Below the pieces are notes generated by a model, which saw only the letters and a list, made by a program, of their open reading frames with translations, was not told where the DNA came from and searched no databases. 64,000 nt of DNA from Diaporthe sp. PMI_573 (taxonomy: Eukaryota; Ascomycota; Sordariomycetes; Diaporthales; Diaporthaceae), in contig JAJTUP010000008.1 of NCBI GenBank assembly GCA_021399435.1, positions 1,426,001 through 1,490,000 of the forward strand, read 5' to 3'. The position numbers were made by a program, and so were the translations under genes. Positions 35,834-46,982 of this stretch are shown here, one piece after another; the stretch's first letter is position 1; every line of letters begins with the position of its first letter.

Positions 35834-36247
35834 CGGTAAAGGAAATCAAGAGGTGGGATGAAAGGCCCCGGCGAGACACGCCGTGGAGTCTGCATTGCGA
35901 GGCACGGAGAGTGCTCTCGTGCGTGAGCGGTGGAAAACCTGAGATACCCAATGCCGCTGCTGAAGCTGGCACATGATAGGAGAGGCCTACATGTAGGATA
36001 CTACGAGCTCTCCACTAATATTCAACTCGGTGGAACTGGGGGACGGATGGTCCGCCCTGGACTCTCTGACCCTGGTGAGAGGAGAAGAACATGAAGTATG
36101 ACAAACGCACGGAAACGTACAACAGGGATCATCGTCCCATGAAAATGACACTTTTACAAAATCGCTGGAATTGTTTACAATCTGGTCGCCTGCCCGTGAC
36201 ATGCACACACAAATTTTACGACACGCCCTCCAGAGGCCAACCGCGCC
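35834..36247. other. Convergent intergenic spacer
   Basis: 414 bases between the stops of the methyltransferase and homogentisate dioxygenase genes, both of which end here. Nothing else seen. Confidence 0.6.
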
Positions 36248-37764
36248 TCACTTCAACAGATGCCCATCGGCCTTCGCACCCGCCGGCCTCTTCCAGTGGA
36301 CCTTGACCCCTCCCCAGCTGTGCTGGTTGTACTCCTCCTGGACCTTGCTGCACGTCTTGAGCCCCCAGTCCGTGACGCCGACCATGAGGCAGCTCTCAAA
36401 CATGAACGCGCAGCTCCCCGCCCCGACCTTGGCCGGCTTCAGCTCCGCGTTCCTCGCGCCATCGTAGCTGTCCGCGTCCGGGCCGTGCCCGCTCATGACG
36501 TTGTGAAGGCTCGCGCCGCCGGGGACAAACCCGCCTGCCCCTCCCTTCTTGGCGTCGTACCCGCCCTGGATGAGGCCCATGAACTCGCTCATGGTGTTGC
36601 GGTGGTACCAGGGCGGGCGGAAGGTGTCCTCGCCGACCAGCCAGCGCGGCGGGAAGATGACAAAGTCTGCGATGGCGGTCCCAATGTGGTCGGAGGGGGC
36701 CGACAGCACGGTGAAGATGCTCGGGTCCGGGTGGTCGAAGCTGATGCTGCCGATGGTGTTGAAGCGGCCCAGGTCGTACTTGTAAGGGTAGTAGTTGCCG
36801 TGCCACGCGACGACGTCGAAGGGCGTGTGCGGCTGCACCGTCTGGTACAGGCTGTTGGCGAACTTGGCCGTCACTGTGTACTTGTTGGGCCCGTCGAACG
36901 CCACGCTGCCGCAGTCCTCGTCAAAGGACGCGAGGGGCGCCTGGAAGTCGCGCGCGTTGGCGAGCCCGTTGGACCCGATGGGCCCCAGCTCGGGCAGGAC
37001 GAAGTGGCCCTGGTACAGCTCCAGCGCGTACCCTCGGGCGGGTCCCGAGGGGAGGTAGACGGCGAACTTGACGCCGCGCGGGATCACGGCGATCTCCATG
37101 GGCCGGACGAGAAGCCAGCCCTGCTCGGTGCGGATGTCCAGCACCCCTTCCTGCGCGACGAGCAGGAAGTCGCCGTCTGCGGAGTAGAAGGCGTGCTTTG
37201 TGTCCATCGACTTGGCCGCCGCGAAGATGTAGATGCCCAGCCCCGACTTGACCGTGGGGTCTCCGGCGCCGGCGACCAGGTGCAGCCCGCTCACAAAGTC
37301 CGTGTCCCCTGAGCCCTGGTCAAAGGGGTCCCAGCGGAGCTGGTTGGGGATGTAGTGCATCTTTGTCGCGGCTGACTCCTTGAAGTCTACGGGTTGCCCG
37401 TTGCCATGGCCGTTCGCGGGCTGGGACGAGGCCGGCTCGAAAGGCGGGTGTGAACAGCTAGGGAGGATGCGGTAGAGCCATGTCTGCTTGTTCTCGTGAC
37501 GGGGCGCGGTGAATGCGGTGCCCGAGAGCTTCTCAGCATAGAGACCGTGTGGCGGCTTTTGTGGGGAGTTTTGGCCGACGGGGAGGGCATCCGGGACGGC
37601 TTCGGTTCTATTGTCAGATGAACAACTCGTAATTAGCCCATGGTTCCGTTGACAGAGCTTCAAACACTTCGGCAGTGGCTGGTGTTTTGTACTTGCTCGA
37701 AGTAAGAGTCGAAGCCGTTCTGGTAACGGTACTTCTCCTTCAAGGCAAACTCTGTGACGGGCAT
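36248..37764 (-). CDS. hmgA: Homogentisate 1,2-dioxygenase
   Basis: Two exons, 37764-37697 and 37607-36248, giving 475 residues, the usual length. It opens homogentisate to maleylacetoacetate in tyrosine/phenylalanine breakdown using non-haem Fe(II). The N-terminus [18 protein letters not shown] is followed by [20 protein letters not shown] and [20 protein letters not shown], as in other fungal enzymes. The iron-binding region is conserved: [19 protein letters not shown] gives His and Glu ligands, and [12 protein letters not shown] supplies the later His region. The first intron is 89 nt with a GC donor (GCAAGT) and TAG acceptor, phase 2. This is the only splice I could find that joins SYF to [12 protein letters not shown] in frame. 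In many fungi this gene sits beside fumarylacetoacetase and maleylacetoacetate isomerase; neither is in this window. A 350-codon frame on the opposite strand is a GC-driven shadow. Confidence 0.96.
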
Positions 37765-38860
37765 TGTGCAGACGCTTCCTTCGGACGACGGATATCCTGT
37801 CGTTTGAAGAAGACTACCGACTAGTTGGTAAAAGTGCTATGGTGATGATCTATCAACCAACATCAATCAGTCTTGAGGATGTCGTTCCCCCAAATAGCTA
37901 CCGCAGCAAACACCGGCGGGAAGTATCGGCATCTTAAGACTGCAGAAACGACAGGCAGAGCTCCCGACTCATCGGCTTCTGGGTTGTGACGTCGCGGCGC
38001 GAGCTTGTCGGAGTGTCAAGATCGAGTCGTAGTCCCCGGCTGCTCGCCCCTTGGCACAACGCCTCCGCGCCCATTCCGCACACGGCTAACACCGGAGAAT
38101 GCGGGGTTGACAGCGGAGGGGTCCAGTGCGGGCCGACGAGAACCGCCCCGCACCTTCAACATGGCCGCAACATGACGGACCCGCTGCTCAGATTGGGGAT
38201 AGGCATGTAATTGAGCAGTTCCAGGGTGGAATATAGAGAGGCAATGGAGTGGTCCAGTAGGCGAAATAGGTTGGGCATCAAGTCCTCCCATAATTGAAGC
38301 TGCATCCCACATAGTCGACATCTCTCTCAGCGCTTTGCCAAATTGCCCTGATGGCTGTGAAACACAGAGTGGACGGTGCCAAACCTTCTCGGGACAAATG
38401 CCACGGAATGTCCACGACAGAATTCCCAACTCGATAGCAATAGCCTTCTTACCCGACATTGATTGGTTGGGGTTGTTATTGAACCTGGACACACTACGCA
38501 ACGAGCTCCATTGTTGTCGGTGTCTACAAGCCTGACGGGTGTTGCACATAACGTAGTGCCTTGTCACCATGCGAGGAGGCTGTGAACCCGGGCTCCACTG
38601 GCCGCACATCATAGCATGAATAGCGATCACGTTCATCAATTGACTGCCGTGCTCTGCAGAGTCTTCCCGGCGGCAGGAGGTATAGTCTCTCTCGAACGAG
38701 AACTATCTTAGGTTATACACTGGTCCGCCGTGCCAAAAACGGCATCAACCGTAACGTTGCCCCTCACGACAGACTTCGAACCAAGCCCCGTCAAATCCAC
38801 GCAAGGCTGGGAGTGTGCCCAAGAATTGATTGGCAATGGTTGACGACCTTGGGGATACAT
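37765..38860. other. Intergenic region
   Basis: About 1.1 kb upstream of homogentisate dioxygenase and downstream of the DUF6699-type gene. A 207-codon minus-strand frame (38016-38639) shows no domain-like features, and I do not call it. It holds the promoter of homogentisate dioxygenase. Confidence 0.55.
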
Positions 38861-39649
38861 TTACTCCTCAGCAGCGTTCTTCTTGTTCTTCTTCTTGCCT
38901 GATGAGGCAGCAACCACGCCGCTGTTGACCTGCAGGTGAACCACCAGCCTCGTCCACGACTCCTCCTTGTCCCACTCAAACCCAGCCAGGTAGGGCTTGT
39001 CCAGCTCGTCGTCTTGCTGTTGAACGGAATCGAGTCAGTGATCATGGATAGTGGTGCGATGGCATCTCTGATGTACCAAGGGACCAGGCTTGGAGAGTAG
39101 GTGGGGTTGGTGAGGGGGTCGGTGCTTACCCTCTTCTTGAATTGCTTGTGGATGGCATCCAGCGCATCCTTGATCGTCACACCCTTGAGGTTCCGTGCCG
39201 TGACCTCGAGTCCCAGTGGGAAGTGCAGGTCAATCTTCTTGACTGGTGGCTCGGTGAGCATCTTCTTCAGGATGTCCCTGTCCTCAACTGTTGATGGCGA
39301 GGTGTTGACCTTCCTGTGGGCGGAAAAGACGAGTCAGTACTCAGGTCTACGACATACGAGATTCTACCGAGAATGGTGATTGTGAACAAGCAGTGCACTT
39401 ACCATCCGGTCTTCTGTGTCTCGGGAGCTATTTTCAGCTCAATCTTCTGCTCCTCTGTTGCAGGCGTGTCAGCTGATGCCCGGGCATTGGGAGCCCTTGA
39501 GATATCGGGGAGAACGTACCAATGTCCTTGATGTTCCACACGCCAGGGGCCGCGATCGAAGACATCCTAGGCTTCTTCGTGTCCTTGGCATCCTTGCCGG
39601 CGTCGACGCCCTCGACGGCAGAGTCGACCTTGGAGAGTGGTTCCGTCAT
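38861..39649 (-). CDS. DUF6699-type small fungal protein
   Basis: Four exons on the minus strand: 39649-39520, 39454-39403, 39313-39130 and 39016-38861, giving 173 residues. Introns of 65, 89 and 113 nt all have canonical donors and acceptors, and the junction phases agree (1, 2, 0). The N-terminus is short and Lys/Asp-rich. The body reads GVWNIKDIE, WKVNTSPSTVEDRDILKKM and then IDLHFPLGLEVTARN. It continues with GVTIKDALDAIHKQFKKR and LAGFEWDKEESWTRLVVHLQ. This alternation of a beta-strand-rich core, with a helix after GVTIKDAL, is what I associate with the DUF6699 family of basidiomycete and ascomycete proteins of unknown function. The C-terminus is a Lys-rich tail (GKKKNKKNAAEE). No signal peptide or membrane segment. 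Family assignment is by memory and should be tested by profile search. Confidence 0.8.
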
Positions 39650-41299
39650 GTTGGCTTGGGGTGGTGTGAGGCTCTGGTAGAAGAGGCTGGGAGGGGTGTT
39701 GGATGTAGTATCTGAATGGCAAGGTCACTCGTGGAGACCTCGATAATGCTGAAGTGGTTGTGTGTTGCAGAGAGTTGATGATTTGATTTGATTTGAGCTC
39801 GATTCCTCGATGGTGATGGGTTTCAGGGAGAGAGCACGAGAAGAGGGGGAAGCTCGAATGAAGTACAAGAGGAGGGGAAGGTGGGAACGTTATTCTGGTT
39901 GGCTGGCATTGGGTAATGGGTAATGGGCCGACATGGCAGGCACGCATTGTCCAGGCTACGAAAGGGGCTATGGCGTGAGGGCGAGCGTGACTTCCCAACC
40001 TGCCGCCGTGTCGTATCCCCTGTGCCCCTCTCCTCCCGTCTGCGCTCCTACCTCAGGCTACCTACCTAGGTACCTCAGAATAGGTGGGCCAGGTAGGGAG
40101 GGACCATACGGCAAGTGCCTTTGTCTCGCCCGTCTGTTGTAGATCCATGCCCGCATTGCTGCTGGCCCAAGAAGGTACTGGCATAGTTCCCTGGAATTGG
40201 GTTTCGTCAGTGGTCAGGCGGGGTAATGGCCATCGCAGTCAAGTGACCTCTGCCTCTGCCTCTGCCTCCGCCTCCGCCTCCGACTCTGCCTCTCTGCCTA
40301 CCAACAGAGAACATGGTGGGGGGCTGGTCCCGCCGTGCCCGTGGGGGGCTGTTGCAGCTCCAGCATTCTCAGCACGAGCTCACTCCTGTCCTGGAATGTG
40401 TGGCCTCCATTCATCGTCAATCAGCCCATCGCGTGACCTGACCCGCACATCGAGCAAGGGTGGGATGAGGAGCTTGGCCCCGCTCCTCTGCTAGCTCTTG
40501 ACCTCAAAGGGGAGGGTTGCTGCCCGGAATGATCCTAGCTCCAGTCAGCTTAGCTTGTCTGGGGAAAATCCGGGGTAGACATGCAAGAGCAGCGAGACTG
40601 CCCCACCCGTCACCCAACAAGGGGGGCTCCTGCCAACCGAGCTACTGATTGGTCGTACCTGGCTGCTCCGGTACTGCCAGACAGCCAGCCCTCTGAGATC
40701 AGATCTCATCTTGCATTGAAATCTTGTGGTCGTCCTCAGATCCAACCTTTTCAGCCTTTTTTTTTTCCCCCACAGACCAAACGCGCCCGTTGAAGCTCGT
40801 TCTGAGAAGCTGATGCTCCTTCGGGAGGACGCGGAAATACGTCACCAGCTTTATGCACGGCCCCGCTTTTCCGACTCCGATTCTGGCCTGATCTGTGACC
40901 TGTCTGCGACGGGTCGTACCATGATTGCTCACCAGACATCTGGAGCAGCCCGTGGGAAGGGTATCCGCCGCGATGGCTCGAGATCACCTGCCGCTCTTCT
41001 CTTCCGGTCACTCCAGTGAGCAATGAGACCACTGCAGCTCCAATCTCAACATGCCTTGCTTTCTACTGTGTACGCCGTCAACGCACACGCCTTTCCTTTC
41101 AAGGCTCAACGCTGGATCCTCAAAGTCGTCAACACACCGCACACCACGTGCCGAGATACTTGCAGTGAGTCCTTTGTTTACTGTTATATATTTTGTCAGG
41201 TACTAGTATTTACTATCCTAAGTGCTTCTTCACGTTGTTTGAAGACGGTATTCAACTGGGCCCACTCCAAGGCTCCAACCCCGGCCCGTTGTCTGCCAA
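39650..41299. other. Intergenic region with divergent-type flanks
   Basis: About 1.65 kb between the start of the DUF6699-type gene and the stop of the NmrA-like gene. A hexanucleotide repeat lies at 40248. Only short overlapping open frames otherwise. Confidence 0.55.
40248..40297. repeat. Hexanucleotide tandem repeat (CTCTGC/CTCCGC)
   Basis: About eight tandem units of CTCTGC and CTCCGC, pyrimidine-rich on the plus strand. Confidence 0.85.
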
Positions 41300-42247
41300 T
41301 CAAACAGCCTGCCAATCCTTCTTATGAGCCTCAATGTAGGCTTCGAACCTCGTAGGCTCCTTTCCGGAGAATTTCTTGATGTTGGCCACTGCTTGCTGGT
41401 ACTCGGACTTGGACAACGATGCTTCTGGATTTCTCATTTCGTCGTTGAGACGCAAAATCTCTTTGGCCACGGGCAGGGGCGTGTGCTGACTGACTCTGGT
41501 TAACCATTCTTCCGGTTCAAGCGGTGTGGTATCAAAATCATTTCGGCCGGTGACTCTCTTGATGATCGCCCATGAATCCTTTATGGTGATGATATCTGGT
41601 CCCCAGAGGTAGATGATCTCCTTGCCGTTCGAAGGCCTTTCTACAAGGACAGCACCGCCCACTGCACCAATATCGTGGGGCACAATGTTGTCTACCAATG
41701 TATCGCCGTAGGCAATGTTGGCCTTGGGAGGCTTTGCCGACTTGTCGAGGATTATATTCAAGTGGTTGCTCGCAAAAGACGCCGGCCTCAGGGCTGTGAC
41801 GTAGGGAAACCCGATCTCCTCCAGCGCGAGCTCAACTTGGGCATGGCTGTACCCAATGAAGTGCTCAGGAGCGTACGAGCGGAGGTCCTTGCCCGGTTCG
41901 ACTGACGTGCTCGACAGAAAGACGACGTATTCAACTCCCGCATCCTTCAGTGCCTGCAAAGATCCGCGCAAGTGGTCCTGAGACCCGAAGACCAAGTAAA
42001 CATACGCTGCTTTCGCGCCAGACCTTTTAACAGCGGCGGCCACGGATCCTGGATCGGTAAGGTCGGCCTGGACACGCTCGAATTTTCCGGACTTCTCGAC
42101 ATCTTCCGGGATTTCGCCAATTGCTTTCGATGTATTTCGCATTGCCAGCCAGACCTTGGCTCCTCGCTTGCTTGCTTCAAGAGCCGCCGATCCACCAACT
42201 GCCCCGGTGGGTCCGAAGATGATGACGTTATTGTATCTCGCAGCCAT
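41300..42247 (-). CDS. NmrA-like / atypical SDR NAD(P)-binding protein
   Basis: Intronless gene of 315 residues. The N-terminal Rossmann motif VIIFGPTGAVGGSAAL (about residues 8-23) is the GxxGxxG variant of NmrA-like and isoflavone-reductase-like proteins. It is followed by RVQADLTDPGSV, the strand that contacts the adenine, and VVFLSSTSV, the usual catalytic-serine strand position. YVTALRPASFASNHL matches the NmrA family's RPxxFxxN segment. The C-terminal part is the variable substrate domain, ending in a helix-rich stretch. The reaction is unknown; relatives include NADP sensors and reductases of phenylpropanoid-like compounds. It is not closely similar to the other NmrA-like gene at 15992-17169. 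The start ATG is eight residues before the Rossmann strand, as expected. Confidence 0.93.
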   Translation of the reverse strand: MAARYNNVIIFGPTGAVGGSAALEASKRGAKVWLAMRNTSKAIGEIPEDVEKSGKFERVQADLTDPGSVAAAVKRSGAKAAYVYLVFGSQDHLRGSLQALKDAGVEYVVFLSSTSVEPGKDLRSYAPEHFIGYSHAQVELALEEIGFPYVTALRPASFASNHLNIILDKSAKPPKANIAYGDTLVDNIVPHDIGAVGGAVLVERPSNGKEIIYLWGPDIITIKDSWAIIKRVTGRNDFDTTPLEPEEWLTRVSQHTPLPVAKEILRLNDEMRNPEASLSKSEYQQAVANIKKFSGKEPTRFEAYIEAHKKDWQAV

Positions 42248-43511
42248 GATGCTCTGGAGGTGTCGTCCTTATTTGATGTTGAGGGGAATGCTGGAGAGAA
42301 AATATCACGACAATATTTGGGGACGACGTGAGTTATTTATCCTGCAAAGGTCGGCTTGCTCATACTGGCTGTCTGTGGTAGATGGTCGCATCTGATATCG
42401 CGGACCCTCTCCCATCACTACGCCAACAGGGTTCAATTTGTAACAACATCTGGGCCAGTGGTACCCCACCCGAGACACACTTCGCATAGCAATCACCTTT
42501 GTAGTAAGCAGTTTGTCGCATTTGTAACGATTGGCATGGGTGCATGCGTCCACAATAAGATCCGACAGAGTCCAACGAGAAAGGGTCTCGAGTCCTATCC
42601 ACAGCGACGTGGCTCGGTCTTCGGTCGAAACGATTTGCGGTCCTATGGGTCGCTTATCAAGACCGGACGAATACGGACCCGATAGACTTGCGAAATGCCG
42701 AAGTACGGAGTAGACTGCTTTGGTCCGAGTTAGCAACCACGTAGGGGAAGAGCGTGTGGGGCTACATACAATGCCTGCGACATGACTAGGTATGGTGCAG
42801 CGCCACTAAAAGGGTATTATTCCATATCGTGATGAGCTCTCAGCGTCAACATAAGCAACCAGAGTGGAGACTAATAGATGACTCAATCAATGCCGAAATT
42901 CCATGGGTGACTTAGTTTAGTATGCGACGGGACTTGTAGAGTCTGTCGAGTGTTAGCATAATTTGTGTAGTAACATTGTTTACAACTTGTGTACTGAATC
43001 TCAATTTCTTCAACGCTAGGCCCGATCACCGACCATTGGGCCAATCGGACTTGACGGTATTTGAAGCTTGAGTGTCAATGTCACTTGGACAAAAAAATAT
43101 CAAATTTGATGGGGCATATACGTTACTTTCCTGCTTCGTGAATGATGCTCCTAAGTTTCTGCATTCGTACTGTAAGACTCGTGTCACCGATCAAAGAGAA
43201 TCCACAACGTATGCTCTGAGGCCAAGGTAGAGACGACGCGTTGGAAGCTGTGGTCATGGGATCTTCGATGGATCCAGAGTTGTACGAGCGGCCAAGTCTG
43301 TCCACTAGTGAAAGCAGGCGACCTAAGTGTAACCGGACAAAAGTGATAATCTCCCCTACCTAGGTAGCCATTTGGATTGAACACAGGCTATACCGGAACT
43401 CCTATGAAAACCCATTTTCTCGGCCCCTTGGTCCATTTGCAACCCCTGTGGACTAAGCTCAACCTGATCAGAAGATCCCTTGAAACTCCGCCTCCCCGCC
43501 TGGCCTGGATC
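42248..43511. other. Intergenic region
   Basis: About 1.26 kb between two minus-strand genes; holds the promoter of the NmrA-like gene. Only short overlapping open frames. Confidence 0.55.
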
Positions 43512-44013
43512 TCAGTTGTAGTTGTCCACCATGATCTCATTCTCACTCGTGATGGCCTTGTTCTTCGGCTCGTAAATATGGTGCTTAATAACCATAAGAG
43601 GTGACAAGCGGACGCCTTTGGTCGAATGAGCCGCCGGTGAGATGCACTGCTCGTTAAAGCTAACCTGTTGCTGCACCGTGCCCTCGCCGACTGGCTCCTC
43701 AAGCCTCAGAGAGAGGCTTGAGGAGTCCAGGGCGCAGGCGAGCACGTACAGATTCCTCAGGCCCCTGCATTTCGCCTCTTCAATGTGCTCCTTCAGCGCC
43801 TCCGCCGCCGCCTCGCTGTCGTCTTCGTCGAGATGAGCCAGGAACTTGTCGAGCCGCTCCTCGCCCGTAGTTGGCTCACTAACGTATGCAACGGCGACGG
43901 CGACGCCATCGCAGGGTACTAGGGTCTGCGTACCTAGGCGCATAGGTCTTGGCCGCTTCTGTGCTGGCGGCAGACTCGGACATGTCGACATCATGGAGAT
44001 CGTCGTAGCTCAT
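43512..44013 (-). CDS. Small acidic hypothetical protein
   Basis: Proposed two-exon gene: 44013-43934 and 43878-43512, 148 residues. The 55-nt intron (donor GTACGC, acceptor TTAG, phase 2) joins an acidic N-terminus, MSYDDLHDVDMSESAAS, to SEPTTGEERLDKFLAHLDED. The alternative is an unspliced frame starting at 43994 with a different, less protein-like N-terminus. The middle is helical and acidic (EAAAEALKEHIEEAKCRGLRN), followed by LYVLACALDSSSLSL. The C-terminus carries VIKHHIYEPKNKAITSENEIMV. I do not recognise a family. No signal peptide or membrane segment. The codon use and the sharp phase-consistent splice make it a credible small gene, but there is no homology support. Confidence 0.6.
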
Positions 44014-45408
44014 CTTAAGAGGTGATGTAGGAGCTTGATCTTACAGACTTAAGGCTATCATGTTTCCGTTCATTTAATTTGTGATATTCATGACTGGTCT
44101 TTTTGTTTCTCATTCTTTGCGTTCTTCTTCGCATCGGCTACAAAGCCTCTTATTAACATATTAATATCATTTGGCAGGTTCAAAATGGACATATCCACCC
44201 ACAATCCAAAATACCATCACGGACATCTGATAGTGTAGGCATGCCCCATATATCTAACTATTGGGTGCATTCGAGTAACTGTGGAATATGACGACTTATA
44301 CGTTTCTTTGTCCCGAACCCAGACACAATTTATCTGACTAAAATGTTCTATTGTGTCTTCCCTCTTTGTGATAACCTCTCGCAAATCAGCATATATTAAT
44401 GACATACGCAAGTGCCTACTGTTATGAGGAGGGGAATGAAGAGCAGTCAAGCACAGCCGATGAACTACCGTGAGGAGCCTTTCTCCGTCACCTTTGTTTA
44501 AGGATATTATATTGATGCTAGATTATTGACCAGAAACCGTAAAACCACCACTTCTGATGACAGAAAAGTCCCCCTCACTTCAATTTCATGCACCTCTTTC
44601 TTTTCCAGTATGACTGGCGGATGTATGTGGGCGGTGCGCGGACCTTCGCAAGCTGTACTATGTCCATTGACGGGCCAGAGGTTTTCAAGGTTGTCAATCG
44701 TCACACACCAGCTGCGGAGAATCTACCCATAACTATGATATGTCTTAAATTCCCAAGCATAGAGAGTGGTCTCAGGGGTGTCCATGTCGGAAGCTCAGTT
44801 CCGAAGGCTTGGATTCCGTTACCGAACCAGACCACCATTTCGTCCCAACCCAACTATGTTGCTTCACTTCCAGGTCAGTTTGCCCAAATGGACCTGCCAG
44901 GTCTCTAAATGTCGCATCGGACACCTCCAGAGTAGGTAGTGCCGCTCGATAAAATCTTAAAAGTGAGAAGAAGCTCATTGACACACAATTACCATACATT
45001 TATACTTGTTACCTGAGTCGGTATACTCGTTCAGAGGCAGAGAAGATCTGAATCTGGACTGGAGACTTCTGAGTGCTGAATGAGAATTTCTGCACTGAAT
45101 CCCATGAAATTGTCTTTTAAATTCAACGCATGGCCGTAATATTCCTGTCGCTTGTGAGCCCTGTTACGTCGCAAGTCAACTGGTAGCTTTACCTTCAGCA
45201 TTAGCTCAAAGTAGAAGCGGGAACAGGTCCAATTGCACGTTTGCCCTCCGCCTGGGTTCCTCTTCAAATGGAATCAACACTTTGACAATTGATTATGTAT
45301 TAGTCTATAATATATGTAACTAGTCAATTTCAGTCATGTGTGAAGTGACTGAGATAAAAGAACTTGTGTCTCTGGGCTCGCGTATGGCCACCCTTATCCT
45401 ACCTCCTA
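44014..45408. other. Intergenic region, AT-rich
   Basis: About 1.4 kb with no supportable gene. A plus-strand frame at 44588-44908 has no recognisable features. Composition is AT-rich compared with neighbours. Confidence 0.5.
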
Positions 45409-46982
45409 TCAACCCTGGCCAGACCTCTCGCCTCTTCTACTTCCAGCCAGTTCGGTATCGCGCACCACCGACGATGCAGCCGATGCAGGGTTCTTTGAGC
45501 TTGCAAGAATTGAATCTCCCACAACGTCATCCATCCAATGCTCGGCAGCTGGGGTTGATCCTTTGCGAGAGGGTCTTCTTTGCCTCTGCAACCTGATGAA
45601 TGTGGAGGGTTCCGACGCATTCGTACTCAAGGCGAAGAACTTGAAGAACCGCTCCAGAAGGGTCCGAACGGCGGGAAGACAGGACGCGATGATTCCCGCG
45701 GCAAGCTCGACGCTGGTCCAGTATACTACGGGTACCCACTCCCAACTGGGATCCGGAGTGGTCCCAAAGTCTCTCAGGGTCTGAAGACGATAAATAGTGG
45801 CAACTAGACCGATTCCGCCCAGTGCAAACATGACGCCGATGAAGACCTTCTTTTTGCGGCTCATTTGGAGATTCCATAGCATGAATATGGGTAAAATGAT
45901 GATGATGAGATCGTGGAGAACAGCAAGACCGGAGTTGGCGTAGGCTAGAGCCGTTATGTTGAGGCAGGAACCCCCGGCAATATCCCTGTCCCAGAAGAAC
46001 TCGACTGGCTGACATGAGAGAATCGTGAGGATCGTGATGATGGAGCTTGAGAGGAGAATAAAGGTAAGCACGACGTAGCAAGCGATGTAGAAGGGTCGGT
46101 AGGCCCAGAATATGCGCAGGTACATCGTGACGATGGAGACTTTGATCAAGGCCAATACGACCACGTAGATGATTTCGGAGACGTAGAACAATCGGAGAAT
46201 CTGTAGCAGTGCACCATCCTTCAGGCTCCACAGATGGCTGCCGAAGCCCAGCGCTGACACTTCGAGGAAAGCAATGTCAGCGACCTTCGGTACAAGCATA
46301 AGCTTTGACAAACGGCCCGAACAGAAACCCACTTACTGTATAGGACGCATACAAATGGTGCCATAGCCAGTGTCACGGCAAGAGTGATAATGTGGTCTTC
46401 GGCATACAGGGTCCTGGTCAGAAGCTTCGACCACGTCCGGAGCATGACGAAGACTGCTGTGCCGACAAAGAAGAAAGACACCGCTATGATGACACGCGTC
46501 GACTGGGACTCGTCTGACAGACTGCAGGTTGCAGCAGTAGCACGTGCCATGTCTGCAGTATCTCTGTAAGCCTTTGAACATTTGGAGTAGAAGGATGCGC
46601 TTGTGAGTTTTACATACCAAGGCGGCCCTGCATTGTGCAAGTGGCGGCAAGACAAGCGTTGATCTTGTCCTGCAAGACCGTGCTGGAGCATTGGCAGGAC
46701 GTGTTTCCCAGGGAGCAGCCAGATCCAGGGATGACTTCAAGGAGGCAGTTGAGCTGCAGGTTTGCGGGTCAGTGAGTGACAGCCATTGCGGGTCTGGCAC
46801 CTATCGTGCGCTTGGATCCACGGGGGCTCACATACTCCGCAAGCGGGCACATTGCTCGGAACTGTCTGCGTTTGAGCGGTGGCCGTTGGGGCCCCGAAGA
46901 TGACGAGCCAGAGCAGGAGCAGGCTGCAGATCCTGACTACAGCTGCACAACCCAGAGCCGCCCTGCAAGTCGAAGTCGCCAT
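45409..46982 (-). CDS. CFEM-domain Pth11-like G-protein-coupled receptor
   Basis: Four exons: 46982-46836, 46753-46618, 46552-46337 and 46259-45409, giving 449 residues; introns of 82, 65 and 77 nt with consistent phases (0, 1, 1). A signal peptide (hydrophobic run LLLLWLVIFGAPTATAQ) ends near residue 37. The extracellular CFEM domain follows: VPACGLNCLLEVIPGSGC, then NTSCQCSSTVLQ, NACLAATC and TCSLSDES, with the CxxxC and CxC spacing of the family. Seven hydrophobic segments then span the rest, with FGSHLW, LRIFW, LSCQPVEFFWD and VYWTSVELAAGIIASCLP as the fungal rhodopsin/Pth11 signatures. The cytosolic tail is Ser/Arg-rich. Pth11-type receptors sense surface and host cues upstream of cAMP signalling in plant-pathogenic fungi; the ligand here is unknown. 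A dead relative lies at 20308-21351. Confidence 0.92.

Noticed and set aside
36260..37312. 350-codon plus-strand open frame opposite homogentisate dioxygenase
   Set aside because: A GC-driven shadow of a highly conserved gene; its translation is low-complexity Val/Arg/Ala with no family resemblance.
38016..38639. 207-codon minus-strand open frame
   Set aside because: No domain, helix pattern or codon evidence; fits a chance frame in an intergenic region.
44588..44908. 106-codon plus-strand frame with a superficially protein-like sequence
   Set aside because: No family recognised, AT-rich flanks and no start context; not enough support.
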